64,000 nt of DNA, taken from positions 3,165-67,164 of the forward strand of contig VXBP01001090.1 of assembly GCA_013400115.1 (NCBI GenBank), written 5' to 3'. The notes under the pieces were generated by a model. The model saw only the letters and a program-made list of their open reading frames with translations. It did not search any database and was not told the DNA's origin. How positions within the stretch are numbered: the stretch's first letter is position 1; every line of letters starts with the position of its first letter. Below, in pieces: positions 10,869 to 23,337 of the stretch. The stretch is from Rhinopomastus cyanomelas. Lineage: Eukaryota > Chordata > Aves > Bucerotiformes > Rhinopomastidae. Position numbers and translations under genes: made by a program.

Positions 10869-11620
10869 GCCCAAGACAACCTCCGACCAGCACATCACCC
10901 ACCAGTGCTTCCCTGTTTGTAAACAACAAGCCCAGCAAGGCCCCTCCCCTGGTGGGTTTGCTTACCACCTGAGTCAGGAAATTATCTTCCACACATTCCA
11001 GGAACCTCCTGGACTGCTTCTTCTCTGCTATATTTTATTTCCAGCAGATGTCTGCTAAGTTGATGTCCCCCACAAGAACAAGGGCTTGTGATTTTGCAGC
11101 TTTACCTAGTCATCTATAGAACAACTCACCAATCTTCTCACCCTGGTCTGGTAGTCTGTAACAGACTCTCAACAGGATAGCTGCCCCACTGGCCTTCTTC
11201 AACTTGACCCATAAACATTCCACTGGGCCATCACACTTGGTGACTTCCATGTAGGCAAAACACTCTCTAATACAGGCAGCCACCCCAGCGCCCTTTCTAT
11301 CTCATCTCTTCTGTTTGTAGATCTTACAGCCACCCATCGCAGCCCTCAACTCATGAGAGCTATCCCACCATGTTGTCAGAACGGTGACTACATCACAGCT
11401 GTCGTGGTGCACAATGGTTTCCGACTCCTGCTGTTTGCTGCCCATGCCGCAAGCATTAGTGTAACTGCACTTCAGCTGGGCTAATGACTTAATTCCCAGC
11501 AATGGCCTGTCACAGTCAGGCTTGACTCTAGCGGGCCCAGTTCTATCCCCTTCCCCCTGAAGTGCTCCGTGCTTCAGTTCAGGAAGATGTCTTCCCTCAG
11601 AATCACACATCACAAACAAA
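10869..11620 (-). mobile_element. CR1 ORF2 5' part: degenerate AP-endonuclease domain
   Basis: Read on the minus strand, the decayed protein contains QLKCSYTNACGMGSKQQESE, a TWWDSSHELRAAM block, VECLWVK, RVCYRLPDQGEK, ALVLVGDINLADICWKYN and KKQSRRFLECVEDNFLTQ. These follow the order of the APE-type endonuclease at the N-terminus of CR1 ORF2 (GDxN and CW motifs). Internal stops and frame changes show it is dead. It is the only endonuclease-bearing fragment recognised here. The right boundary is approximate; similarity fades near 11.6 kb. Confidence 0.82.
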
Positions 11621-11922
11621 AGTACAATCCTGAAGCACTGCAAAACACTGTCTCCGTGTTGCTGACTTGGATCCTGACAATTCACAGGAACACAAACCCT
11701 GTTGCTGTGATGCAGACTCCTTGCTGAGTGTTCAAGCAACAGATGTAGCAGAAGGCAGATAAAGCTCTGGAATTATTGCAATTCAAGCACAAATTAGGGG
11801 TTTTTTTTAATCTACTGAGTGCTTCTGCAGACAAACTGACACCACAAAGTAGCAGGGTTACACTATCAAGGTCAATACAATTGGCAAAGGCACCTCCCCA
11901 TCAGCATCCGTTCCAGTCTTAC

Positions 11923-12054
11923 CTGGTAGATATCAGAAAGGCTGCTGCTTCCTGAATCACTAGTGATGCTACATCCTGAGTGACTAGATGAAACGTGGGT
12001 CACCTGTGGGTGGAGACTGTCAGTAAGGTGCAGCTTTGTGAAGTCTGCAGGAAG
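11923..12054 (-). CDS. RAPGEF2: RAPGEF2 common exon (LPADFTKL...LSDIYQ)
   Basis: This exon is 132 nt (44 codons), phase 0 at both ends, from [13 protein letters not shown] to [11 protein letters not shown]. It is the first exon shared by the long and short isoforms and encodes a serine-rich, probably disordered segment. The acceptor is a pyrimidine tract ending ccacctatag and the donor gtaagactgg. A second AG lies 10 nt downstream (cctgcag); using it would shift the frame, so the upstream AG is required. Its 5' intron is 39.8 kb in the long isoform and 28.5 kb from the alternative first exon. Confidence 0.96.
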
Positions 12055-12543
12055 CTATAGGTGGAGCAGAAAAAGCATCATTACAATCTGAGGTAGATAC
12101 AGAAGAAACAGCATTCAAATTAGTGGGTCACACTTCACTCTCAACAAGCTCATTAAGAAAACCACCGGGGCTCGGTAACGCAGCCTAAAAGTTTGAGCTC
12201 TGCAGTTTTTTTAATTCATACAGAGGTCATCAAATAGCTGCAAAGAGAAGCGATTTTAAAAAAACACCGAACTGCCAAACACTGGTGAAGCAATAACCTC
12301 TAAGGCAAACCCTTTAGCTTCATGGGATGGGGTCTGGATAGAAACAAAGTGCACAAAGAGTGCATGAAGCTTCAAAATCAAGGTTTCCTGCAGAATGTCA
12401 CATAGGGAAACCTCCCCCACCAAAACAAACCCTAAAACATGCACCACTCTGTATTTAGCTTCTCAAGGCGACAGAGTGCAGCAAAACCTGGCTGTCTGTT
12501 ATACTTTGAGCCCAACAAACAGTGCACCAATAGGTAATGCGGG

Positions 12544-13520
12544 AATCATAGAATGGTAGAATAATTAGGGATTGGAAGGGACCTCGAAAGATCATCTAGT
12601 CTCCCTGCAACAGCAGGATCACCTACACCAAGTCACACAGGAACACATCCAGGCAGGTCTTGAACATCTCCAGTGATGGAGACTCCACAACATCCCTGGG
12701 CAGCCTGTTCCAGTGCTCCGTCACCCTCACTGGGAAGACGTTCCTTCGCACATTCATACGGAACCTCCTGTGTTCCAGCTTACAACCATTGCCCGTCGTC
12801 CTATCATTAGAAGACATTGAGAACTGTCCAGCTCCATCCTCCTGACACCCACCCTTCAAATATTCATAGACATTAATGAGGTCACCCCTCAGTCTCCTCT
12901 TCTCCAAGCTACAGACCCAGCTCCCTAAGCCTCTCCTCATAAGGCAGGTGCTCCACTTCCTTCATCATCCTCGTTGCCCTACGCTGGACTCCCTCCAGCA
13001 GCTCCACATCCCTCTAGAACTGAGGGGTCCATAACTGGACACAATACTCCAGGTGTGGTCTCACAAATGCAGAGTAGAGTGGGAAAAGAACCTCTTTTGA
13101 TCTGCTAACCACCCCATTTCTTTTCTGATCCACCCCAGGATGCTGTTGGCCCTCTTCTGATCCACAAGAGCACACTGTTGGCTCATAGTCATCCTGCTGG
13201 CCACCAGGACCCCAGCTCCCTTTCTCCTACACTGCTCTCCAACAGGTCAGTCCCCAACCTATACCGTAGCTGGGGTTGTTCTTGCCCAGATGCAAGATTC
13301 TACACTCACCCTTGTTATACTTCATTAAATTTCTCTCTGTCGAATGGCAGCACAGTCTGCTGGGTTGTCAGCGGCACCACCCAGCTTTGTGTCACCAGTA
13401 AACTTGCTGACAGTGCACCCTAATTCCTCATCCAAGTCATTAATTGAACAGGACTCATCCCAGCACTGACCCCTGGGGCACTCCACTAGATACAGGCCTC
13501 CAAGAATGACCTAGCAAACC
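12544..13520 (-). mobile_element. CR1, group A, about 975 bp with RT remnant
   Basis: It extends from 'agaataattagggattgg' through the ORF2 C-terminus into reverse transcriptase. Minus-strand translation shows GVPQGSVLG interrupted by a stop, and KFTGDTKLGG where FADD is expected, so the catalytic motif is lost. Confidence 0.93.
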
Positions 13521-13590
13521 CTGACAAGCCTAAAATGAGTTTGCTCACACACAGTGCTGAAGAATGAACTGAGATGGTCTTTTTGAGTGT

Positions 13591-14108
13591 TCACAGAAGC
13601 AGAGAGCATCCGGGATTGGAAGGGACCTTGAAAGATCGTTCAGCCCAATCCCCCTGACCCAACAGGATCACCTAGACCAAGTCACACAGGAACATGGCCA
13701 GGTGGGTTTTAAAGGTCTCCAGAGAAGGAAGCTCCACAGCCCCCTGGGAAGCCCATTCCTGGGCTCTGTCACACTCACTGGGAAGAAGTTCCTTCTCACA
13801 TTGATGTGGAATCTCCTATGGTCCAGCTCACACTCACTGCCCCTTGTCTTTTCATTAGATGCCACTGAGCAGAGCCTGGCTCCATCCTCCTGACACCCGC
13901 CCTTCACATATTTATAAACGTTGATAAGATCACCCCTCAGTCTCCTTTTTTCCAAGCCAAGGAGACCCAACTCTCTCAACCCTTCCTTAACAGGGAGGTG
14001 TTCTACTTCCTTCATCATCTTTGTGGCTCTGTGATGGACTCTCTGCAGCAGTTCTGTGTCCTTCTGGAACTGAGGGGCCCAGAACTGGACACAAGATTCA
14101 CCATCCAA
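13591..14108 (-). mobile_element. CR1 3' end, group A
   Basis: 'catccgggattggaaggg' to 'gaactggacacaagattc'. The ORF2 C-terminal frame is still open for about 147 codons. Confidence 0.94.
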
Positions 14109-14221
14109 CAAGATCTGCGATGTAAAATGTCACTATTGCACACCTCATGAAAATATTTAACTATAAACACTGCCAGGCTGCAGAAAGGGAGCTTTGAGAA
14201 AGAAAGAGTTCATGTCTGAAG

Positions 14222-14312
14222 AAATTCAATAGTATATATAACATACTGTTCTATAGATATATTTAGTATCTACTCATAATATATTCAATAAATATATAAC
14301 ATACTGTTATAA
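14222..14312 (+). repeat. AT-rich low-complexity stretch
   Basis: ATATAT-type sequence with two copies of 'tataacatactgtt' about 60 bp apart. Confidence 0.75.
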
Positions 14313-14797
14313 TCACAGAATTACTAAGGCAGTAAAAGCTCTCTGAGATCAGCTAGCCCAGTCCAAGACCTAACATCACCACAGCAGCCACATCAGAGCA
14401 CTAAGGGCCACAGCCAGGCTGGCCTTCTACACCCCAGGGATGGGGACTCCACCACTGCCCTGGGCAGTCCAGTCTAGTCCAGGCTCTGAGCACCCTTTCC
14501 ATGAGGAAGGGCTTCCTAACATCCAGCCTAACCCTTCCTTAGCAGCTTCAGTCTCTGCCCTCTTGTCCTAGCACTGGTTGCCTGGGAAAAGAGCCTGACC
14601 TCCACCTGACTACAACCTCCCTTCAGGGAGATGGATAGAGGGAGAAGGTCCCCCTTGAGTCTCCTCCAGGCTAAACACCCCCAGCTCCCTCAGCCTCTCT
14701 TCATCAGCCTTTCCCCCCAGTCCCTTCTCCAACCTCATTGCTCATTTAGACCAGCTCCAGCCCCTCAGTCTCTTTCTTGAAGGGCCCACTGGCAGGT
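14312..14797 (-). mobile_element. CR1 3' end, group D
   Basis: 'aatcacagaattactaagg', 'actaagggccacagccagg'; ends near 'gaagggcccactggc'. Confidence 0.93.
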
Positions 14798-15713
14798 AAC
14801 AGAAGTACGTTACTGTAAACTCTAAGTTTGGGGATGCAATAAACACTTCAATAATTCTTATAAACAGTGCTAATCAGCTTCTTCATTTCAGAGGGGCATT
14901 TATCCCAAGTATGTCACATGCAGGGTTATCCATCCACATCAGTTACTATTGGAACTACTGCCATTCTGTCCCTGGATAGAAATGAAAACCAGATCTCACT
15001 CAGCACTAAGATTTACGAAGTCAAGCAGTACAGGTCATTAAAAAAGGAATCTGCCAGCCCCAAGATGGGGTGCTGGAGATCACACCACAGACTGAATGAT
15101 TTCACTGATATTTGCCTGCTTAAGCTCTGTTTACGGAACATGCTGTCAAAGAACCTTGGCTTTCAGACTCATGGTGACAACTGGACACCCAAGTTCATCT
15201 TACTTAGACTGACTGGCATTTCCTACCTTAATACACCTGAAAAAGTTTTCTTCCTTCTAAATCAGTGACAGAAAAACTGCCCCCTTTTCAACAATTCTTC
15301 TTATTTTACCTTAAATAGGGGTTAAAAACAGAAACCAGACATTAATGATCCTGAAAAGCTTCAGTCAGCCCAGAGGTAGAGTTGATCTTCATATTGCAGT
15401 GAACAACCAATGGCCAATTATCAGAAGCAATACTCTCACATAGAGTCACGGACGCTGCCTCCAGAGAAATCTGATTGTCCTCCCACTGCTGACAAAAGAG
15501 CAGAAGGCAAAGATACACTCTGAGTAGGAATTGAGCTATAGCAGTCTCTGCTACTTGCCTTTTCAATCTATAAGTTTGAATTAGCACAAAGCCAAATGTT
15601 ATTGACCAATATTCAGGCCATTCTGCCCATTTTTTTATCATGATTTGAGCTGTTCTATAAATAAATACAGTTCATAGGTAGGGTGCACAGTGAGTAACTG
15701 AGCATCACTTCTC

Positions 15714-16157
15714 ACAGAATCACACAGTGTCACGGACTGGAAAGGACCTCAAAATACCCCACCAGAGAAGGATCCCCTAGATCCAGTTGCACAGGAACAT
15801 GGCCAGGCAGGTTTAAAACATGTAGAGAAGGAGACTCCACGACTCCACTGGGGAGCCTCCCTTCCAGGGCTCTGTCACCCTCACTGGGAAGAAGTTCCTT
15901 CTCACACTGATGCGGAACCTCCCCTGTTACAGCTCACGCTTGCTGCCTCTTGTCCTATCATTAGATGCCTCTGAGCAGACCCTGGCTTCATCTTCCTAAT
16001 ACCCATTCTTCACGTATTTATCAACATTAATGGGGTCACCCCTCAGTCTCCTTTTTTCCAATCTCAAGAGACCCAGCTCCCTCAGCCTTTCCTCATCAGG
16101 GAGATGCTCCTCTCCCTTCATCATCCTTGTAGGTCTGTGCTGGACTTTCTCAAGCAC
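15714..16157 (-). mobile_element. CR1 3' end, group A
   Basis: 'cacagaatcacacagtgtc' to 'tggactttctcaagcac'. Confidence 0.93.
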
Positions 16158-16339
16158 TTTTTTTGCAATTCTTAAAACTACAACCCCTTGGAATTCAATC
16201 AGCCCAGCCTTATTACCCAGCAGAAACCCTGGACACTAAGATCTATACACAAATCACCTCAGATTCCCATGTTTATTAAGCCGAAGGTAAAACATTTTGT
16301 AAGGTCTACATTTCAGACAGGAATAACTGTCTAAGTTAG

Positions 16340-16404
16340 GGGTGAACTTGTAGAGTAGGTTTTGTTGGTTGGATTCAGTGATCCCAAGGGTCTTTTCCAA
16401 ACTG
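16340..16404 (+). mobile_element. CR1 3' terminus, B-like, decayed
   Basis: 'gatcccaagggtcttttcc' without a clean tail. Confidence 0.65.
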
Positions 16405-16710
16405 TGTTTCTTTCTATTCTGTATTAACTGCTTCAACCCCAAATAAATATTAACTGCAGAGGGAGGTGCATGTCGACACCGTCTTGCACTCCTCCAAACA
16501 TCTTCAATATTTCATAGTGCCCTGCAAATATCCCCACATCAGTAACAACTGCAATTATTACCAATGCAGTAGTGACTTTGAAGAACCCTCCTATCTGCTT
16601 TTGCTTTGAAATGTGTTACAAAATGAAATCAAGCCATATCTCATACAACAACTACACAGCATTTTAAGCCAACAGCAAGGGCTCATGCTTTGCTACCCCA
16701 TGAGGAAATC

Positions 16711-17130
16711 AGAGAATCACTCTGGTTGGAAAAGACCCTTGGGATCATAAAGTCCAACCATCAATCCTACTCTACAAAGTTCACCCTTAAACCAGATCCC
16801 TCAACACTACATCAAAGCAACTTTTAAATACATTCAGGGATGGGGATTCAATCTCCTCCTTCAGAAACCTGTTCCAGTGCCTGACCACTCTTGCTGTGAA
16901 AAAAGGTTTCCTAGTATCAAGTTCAACCCCATCCCCGTTGTTGCTTGAACCCATTCCCTCTGCTCGACCAGCACCAACCTCTCCACAACATCCTTCCAGG
17001 CAGTTGTAGAGAGCAATGAGGTCTCCTCTGAGCCTCCTCTTCTTCAAACTAAAGAACCCCAGCTGTTTCAATCTCTCCTCAAAAGACTTCTTCTTCCAGG
17101 CCCTTCACTAGCTTTGTTGCTCTCCTCCAG
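16711..17130 (-). mobile_element. CR1 3' end, group B
   Basis: 'gagaatcactctggttgg', 'caatcctactctacaaag'; ends 'tttgttgctctcctcca'. Confidence 0.93.
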
Positions 17131-17764
17131 TGTAAATACAAAGAGACAGGAGATCCCACAATAACAATGAAATATGTTGTAGATAAAAAACAAGCCTTCT
17201 GGTTTTGGCTGTGGACAGTCAGCTGAATGCTTGGTGCTGACTGGTTTCAGCATAACTCCTTGAGTCAAAGCCGTGCTGCATGACCTGGACTTGCCAAGTG
17301 GCAACTGCACAGGATGAGAAGCAGGCATTTTACTTGGGGCAACTTAACTAGTCACTTTGATCCTAATTAAAGAGGACTATTCACAAGCACAAAGCACATG
17401 CTCTCATCTTTGCAGAATACCACATGCCCAAAAGCAGCATCCACTGCAACTGCTCTGCCCCCAAAAGAAGCTAAAGGTGAGGAGTCACACAAGTGAAAAA
17501 CCAACACCCCAAACTGAAATAATTGGAACCATTTCCATTGTGAACTCAGTTAAACTCGTGTGTGAGGCACACGTACGTTTCTATCTTAGTTGCACACCAG
17601 TGTTGATAGTATTTAATGCACAGAGCTGTACACAGCGGGGAGAAAACAGAACACAGAGATGGTGACGACAAGCCATGTGCTTCAGTCTTCTGCATAAGAG
17701 GCTCTACCTGCCACCACCGTAGTGCTCAGTGTTTGGTCAACGGGTTTTAGGAAGCACAGCAAGA

Positions 17765-17823
17765 ACCACAGAATGTCAGGAGTTGGAGGGGACCTCTAGA
17801 GATCATCCAGTCCAATCCCCCCT
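17765..17823 (-). mobile_element. CR1 3' terminus, E-like, about 59 bp
   Basis: 'aaccacagaatgtcaggag' to 'cagtccaatcccccc'; stops where the 102-bp duplication begins. Confidence 0.85.
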
Positions 17824-17824
17824 T

Positions 17825-17926
17825 TTAAGAACATCCCTGCTTTCTCCTACCACACAGCTGGCCTTTTCCTATAACAAAGGCAACTTGTATTCAGACTTCT
17901 ACTCGAGAATTAATTTGCTTTATAAT
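17825..17926 (+). repeat. 102-bp dispersed duplication, copy 1
   Basis: It aligns without gaps to 20754-20855 with 11 mismatches counted by hand (about 89% identity). It is not CR1-like. It begins ttaagaacatcc and ends gctttataat. A group-A CR1 3' end begins 57 bp to its right. Confidence 0.85.
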
Positions 17927-17982
17927 CCTACAGTATGTTTTAGAAAAATAATACATTTCTTATACATCTCTTCTTTATTTCA

Positions 17983-18660
17983 CAGAATCACAGAACATTA
18001 GAGATTGGAAGGGACCACCAAAGATCATCCAGTCCAACCTCCTGCCACAGCAGGATCCCCTAGGACAGATCACACAGGGCTGCATCCAGGTGGGTTTGAA
18101 AGTCCCCAGAGCAGGAGACACCACAACATCCCTGGGCAGCCTGTGCCAAGGCTCACATCACCCTCAAAAGAAAAAGCTTTTCTGATGTTTATGCAAAAAC
18201 TCCTCTACTCTAGCCTGTCTCCACTGCCCCTTGTCCTATCATTGGGTGCCACTGAGAGGAACGCCTGGCTCCATCCTCCTGACACCTTCCCTTTCAATAT
18301 TGAACATTCATGCAGTTACCCCTTAGGCTCCTTTTTTCCAAGCTCAAGGGACCCAGTTCCCTCAGCCTTTCCTCTGCAGGGAGATGCTCCACTCCATCGT
18401 ATCCGTGGCTCTGCGCTGGACTCTTCCCTGCAGCTCCATGTCCTTTTGAAACTGAGGAGCCTAGAACTGGACACAAGATTACCCATGTGGTCTCACCAAG
18501 GCAGAGGACATGGGGAGGAGAACCTCTCTCCATCTACTAACCACCTCCCTTCTGATCCACTCCCATTGCTGGCTCCTGGCCATCCTGCTGGCCACCAGCA
18601 AGCCCCAGGTTCCTTTCTCCTACACTGCTCTCCAGCAGATCAGTCCCCACCCTATAGTGG
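17983..18660 (-). mobile_element. CR1 3' end, group A, about 680 bp
   Basis: 'gaatcacagaacattagag' to 'tcagtccccaccctatag'. Part of the ORF2 frame is readable on the minus strand. Confidence 0.95.
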
Positions 18661-19147
18661 CACACAGTGTTTCCAGCTACCTCAGCAGTGCCAATAACCA
18701 CCACAAAGTAGTCTGTCCCATGGCAGGGCATTTACATCCAACTTCTGACTTGCAGTGGAACATGATTAGAAATTAACATAATGAAACTGTGCTGTCGAGT
18801 GAATTAATGGTGAGGAGCCTCACATGCTGCCGCTGGGAAACACATTATAGTGAAGTTCACTGCAAAGGTATATTTGCTGAGCCAGCAAATATTGTGCCAG
18901 CTATATTTTACTTTTTTATGGCATTTTCAAGCGCTCTGTGCATGTATTCAGCTATCGTTCCGCTCAGCAGCTCACACTGAAACCTGAAGGCAGTGCAAAC
19001 AGTAAAGGCTTTTCTCGTACTGCTGTGAAGTGCTCACAGACTCCACCCAGCATGTGCTTTACTCTACAGCCCACGCACCCATACAAGAAGCCTTAACGAT
19101 CCTTCTGCTCCTCTAACATCACCTAGCACAGACCGAAGGCACCACAA

Positions 19148-19580
19148 ATCACTGAATCATTACGGTTAGAAGAGACCTCCAAGATCATCCAGTCCAACCA
19201 TCAACAGAGCCCCACCCTGCCCACTAAATCCTGTTTCCCAGGGCCACAACTACTCATTTTTCTGAACCCCCCCAAGAATGGCAACTGCCTCCCCCTCCCT
19301 GGGCAGCCTGTTCCAGCCTGTGACCACTCCGTCAGGGAAGAGATTTCTCCTGGTGTCAAATCTAACCCTTCCCAGCACAATTTGAGGCCATTTCCTCTTG
19401 TCCTATTGCTGGTGACTGGGTAGAAGAGATTGACCCCCTCCACACTCAGGTAGCTGTAAAGAGCAGTAAGGTCTCCCCTCAGCCTCCTTTTCTCCAGACT
19501 AATGAGCTCTACTTCCCTCAGCTGCTCCTCATCAGACCTGCCCTCCAGGCCCTTCATCAGCTTCACTGCTCTTCTAACAG
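19148..19580 (-). mobile_element. CR1 3' end, diverged
   Basis: 'aatcactgaatcattacgg' and 'ccactaaatcctgtttccc'; resembles the copy at 60908. Confidence 0.9.
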
Positions 19581-19878
19581 CATCAGATGAGGTCATCTTG
19601 TTTCCCATTAATTGACAGCTAGTTCTAAGGAGCCACTTCAACTGCTGAGGACCAGAAGCAACTCATGTGTCTCACATGACAAGCCCTTGTTTTTCTGAGA
19701 TAAACCTCAACTGCAGCTTCGCTGATGCCAGCAACTAAAACTCATCTTCACTTTAACCACTTGAAGTCATAGCATCAGGAGGAACCAGCGAACGGACTGA
19801 AAGTGGCAGAGTAATTTAGAAAAACTAATGACTGGCTTGTTCTTAAGTAAATACAGTTCCAAAATATTATGTATATGC

Positions 19879-20212
19879 ATAGAATCCTAGAATCATGCTG
19901 GCTGGAAAAAGTCCTCTGGGATCAGCAAGTGCAGCCCTCACCCCAACAGCTGGATCCCAACCCCTAGATCATGGCCTCCAGTGCTCAGGCTACTTGCTTT
20001 TTAAACACCTCCAGGGACAGGGACTCCACCACTTCCCTCAGCAGCCTGTTCCAGTACCCAACCACTCTCTCAGCAAAGAACTTCTTCCTAAGATCCAATC
20101 TAAACCTCCCCTGGCACAACTTGAGACAGTGTCCCTTCGTCCTGTCATTAGGAACTTAGAAGAGACCAGCATCACCTGGCTACAACCTCCTTTGAGTCAG
20201 CTGTGGAGTTGT
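19879..20212 (-). mobile_element. CR1 3' end, group C
   Basis: 'atagaatcctagaatcatgc' to 'gagtcagctgtggagttg'. Confidence 0.94.
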
Positions 20213-20753
20213 AAGTTAATTAATGCATCCTACATTAAACAGTAATTAAAAAGGTCAGATAACTATCCTGATCATTCGATTATAGGGGAAACATATCAAG
20301 TGAGAAGCATTAAGGCTACACATGCAGAGACTGAATGGAGGATGAAGCTTTTAATACAGAACATGCATCAAGAAAATAGTTAACAGCAAAGATTAAAACG
20401 AAAATCAGGTCAAAGTAGTATTTTATAAATACAGTTTATAAATATAAGTGGTTCTTAGTATAGGGCCGCTCCTGCCTACACACACACATTCCCACAGCTT
20501 ATACACAGCAACCAGAGGAAAACCAGCAGCTCTGGGAACTCCCAGCCATTACGTCTTGAAAACCCTAACAAACCAAAACTTAAACAATTCTGTGACTATT
20601 CACAGGCCCAGCTCCATTTCAAGATACACAATATGCTAAACCCTATCACATCTTCCTATCTCAAAAGCATTTTCTTACTTCCACCCTCAGTGAGTCACTG
20701 CTTTACTCATGCAGAGCTAACAATTACTTTGCTCTGAGTATGTTCCCCCTATG

Positions 20754-20855
20754 TTAAGAACATCCAGGCTTTCTCCTATCCTACAGCCGGCCTTTTCCTT
20801 TAACAAAGGCAACTTGTATTCCAACTTCTACTCACGAATTAATTTGCTTTATAAT
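20754..20855 (+). repeat. 102-bp dispersed duplication, copy 2
   Basis: Partner of 17825-17926 in the same orientation. A group-A CR1 3' end begins 74 bp to its right. The family is not identified. Confidence 0.85.
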
Positions 20856-20928
20856 CAAACTCAACCTCTGCCTTAGCTATTTTCATCAGTAAATACATTT
20901 TGAGAGTGTTTATTGCTTTAGTCACTGG

Positions 20929-21077
20929 ATCACAGAACCACAGAACATTAGGGACTGGAAGGGACCTCGAAAGATCATCTAGTCCAATCCCCCTGCCAGA
21001 GCAGGATCACCTACATCCAGTCACACAGGAACATGGCCAGTCGAGTTTTAAAAGTCTCCAGAGAAGGAGACTCAATG
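20929..21077 (-). mobile_element. CR1 3' end, group A, short
   Basis: 'accacagaacattaggg' to 'gagaaggagactcaatg'. Confidence 0.93.
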
Positions 21078-21653
21078 TTCTTCAGCATCTTATTCATTCA
21101 TTAACAGCTTATTTTCCTAATTTAAGTAAGCATTCGGTTTTGTGTCAGACGTTAGCAAGTCTGTTACATAGATTTTAAGGATCTACTCAGATTTAGGATA
21201 TTCCATGCCCAAAGGAAGTCATGCTCCTACTAATGGTGGGTATTCACGAACATGCTGTTTCTCCATCACTTACTTCAACATCACTCTTTCCCTAACTAAC
21301 AGAGACATCGAGGAAAACATTTTGCCAGTTCAGTGGTTTCAAACACAGCAGTCAATGTAAGTAATTACAGGATAATAAAGGAATGTCTATCGATTCTGTG
21401 GACAGATGTGATTCAGCCTGACGTGTCCATTGTAGAGTTAAATCTAAAAGAACAAAGTTTAAATCCCATAAAGTTCAACTTAGAATGCTATTTCCATGGA
21501 AGCAGGATTTCCTTCCACTTAGGGCTACAACAGTAGGGTATTCTGAATCTGCAGTTTCCTCAAACAGCTTTACAAGAAGCAACGGCTCAAAATTCATCAA
21601 CTTCTTAAAAATATTCTTCATCTGGAGTCAAACACTGTGCACACAGTACATTA

Positions 21654-22292
21654 CAGAATCACAGAATTAGGGTTTGGAAGGGACCTCAAAAGATCATCTA
21701 GCCCAATCTCCCTGACACAGCAGGATCACCTAGGATGGCTGGAAAGAAACATGGCCAGGAGGGTTTGAAACATCCCCAGAGAAGGAGACTCCACAACTGC
21801 CATGGGCAGTGCCTTCTAGGGCTCTGTCACACTCACTGGCAAGAAGTTCCTTCTCAAATTGATGTGGAACCTCCTCTGTTCCAGCTTACACCCACTGTCC
21901 CTTGTCCTATCACTGGGTATCCCAAAGCAGAGTCTGGCTCCATCCTCCTGACACCCACCCTTTCCATTTTTATCAACATTCACAGGATAACCCTTCAGTC
22001 TCCTTTTTCCCAAGCTAAAGAGATCCAGCTCCCTCAGCCTTTCCTCAGCAAGGAGATGGTCCACTCCCTCCTTTCATCATCTCTGTGGCTCTGCACTGGA
22101 CACTCTCCTTCTGGAACTGAAGGGCCCAGAACTGCACATAAGATTCCAGATGCGGTCTCACCAGGGCAGAGTAGAGGAGGAGGAGAACCTCTCTCGATCT
22201 GCTAACCGCTCCCCTTCTGATCCACCCCAGGATGTCGTTGGCCTTCTTGGCCATAAGGGCCCATTGCTGGCTCCTGGCCATCCTGCTACCAC
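21654..22292 (-). mobile_element. CR1 3' end, group A, about 640 bp
   Basis: 'acagaatcacagaattaggg' to 'ggctcctggccatcctgc'. Confidence 0.94.
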
Positions 22293-22911
22293 AACCCATG
22301 CTCTGAATCTTCTGACTATTGTAGGTGTTAAACAGGTTTTTACCTACAAAGCCCACAGCAGTCCACTGCTAATTAAAAATTATAATAATTTTACAATCAA
22401 TAAATAATAAAAATACAAATTAAAAGCATTTTGAGGATGCTGGCTTCAGAACTCTTCACTGTTCACAGTTTGCCTGCACCAATACTTTGCTATAGGTGGC
22501 TTCCGTATGACTACTCCGAGGTATAAGCTAATGCAACATGATCTGCTGGTCTCAGAGGAAGAGTGAGACCAAGCGAATACAAGGGAACGTCATTTTGCTT
22601 CCCCTTCCAAACACACAACTGCCACAAGCCGTACATCTCGCAGCACTCAGCGGCTAATCCCTATGAGCATTTAACGCACAGAGGATAATTACGCTTTGGT
22701 TGATGGATTATTGACTTCTGCAGAGGGACAGGCACGGTGAAATGAAAATGGGTAACTGGGGAATGGAGACAAGCTCTCGAGACAACTCATTTCAAAGGAG
22801 AAGTATACAGTGCGTCATTGACACAAACCCATTCTTATCTAACCCAACTACCTTGGCCTAAGGAGGGCCAGATCTGTTAGCGCCTGACAGCACTGGAGAG
22901 CCAAATTCAAC

Positions 22912-23336
22912 ACAGAATCATTCAGGTTGGAAAGGCCCCTCGGAATCATCTAGTCCAACCACTAACCCTGCTTGGCCAAGGTCACCACCAGACCAGATCT
23001 CTCAGTATCACATCCAGACCAACTTTTAACGCCCCCAGGGATGAGGACTCAAAGCCCTCCCTGGGCAGCCCTGTTCCAAGCCCTGACTGCTCTTTCAGGG
23101 GAAGTCTTTTTCCTAAAGCCCAGCCTAACACTTCTCTGGAGCAGCTTGAGGCCAGTCCCTCTTGTTCTATCACTACTGACCTGTGAGAAGAGACCAGCAT
23201 CCACCTCTCTACAGTGTCCCTTCAGGTAGTTGTAGAGAATGATACGGTCTCCCCTCAGCCTCCTCTTCCTCAGGCTTAACAGCCCCAGCTCCCTCAGCTC
23301 CTCGTCAGACTTGGTATCCAGGTCCTTCACCAGCTG
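22912..23336 (-). mobile_element. CR1 3' end, group B
   Basis: 'acacagaatcattcaggttg', 'actaaccctgcttggcc'. Meets a plus-strand CR1 head-to-head at its 5' end. Confidence 0.92.
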
Positions 23337-23337
23337 C

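Larger units (their letters stand above)
3602..11922 (-). other. RAPGEF2 intron, 8.3 kb
   Basis: It is dense in CR1 and also holds the candidate solo LTR at about 8.0-8.65 kb. Repeat-free stretches 4207-4919 (includes an A-run at 4320-4333), 5284-5764, 6331-6825, 8655-9170 and 9916-10595 show nothing I can name. Confidence 0.9.

Noticed and set aside
12044..12054. Alternative acceptor cctgcag giving a 122-nt version of the common exon
   Set aside because: It would begin in the wrong phase after both the microexon and the MKPL exon; the tatag acceptor at 12055 restores LPAD and the frame.
14867..15268. Plus-strand open frame of 133 codons in non-repeat intron
   Set aside because: No recognisable domain, no coding-like composition, no splice context; chance open frame.
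18005..18697. Plus-strand open frame of 230 codons
   Set aside because: It lies entirely inside a minus-orientation group-A CR1; the protein is antisense to ORF2 sequence.
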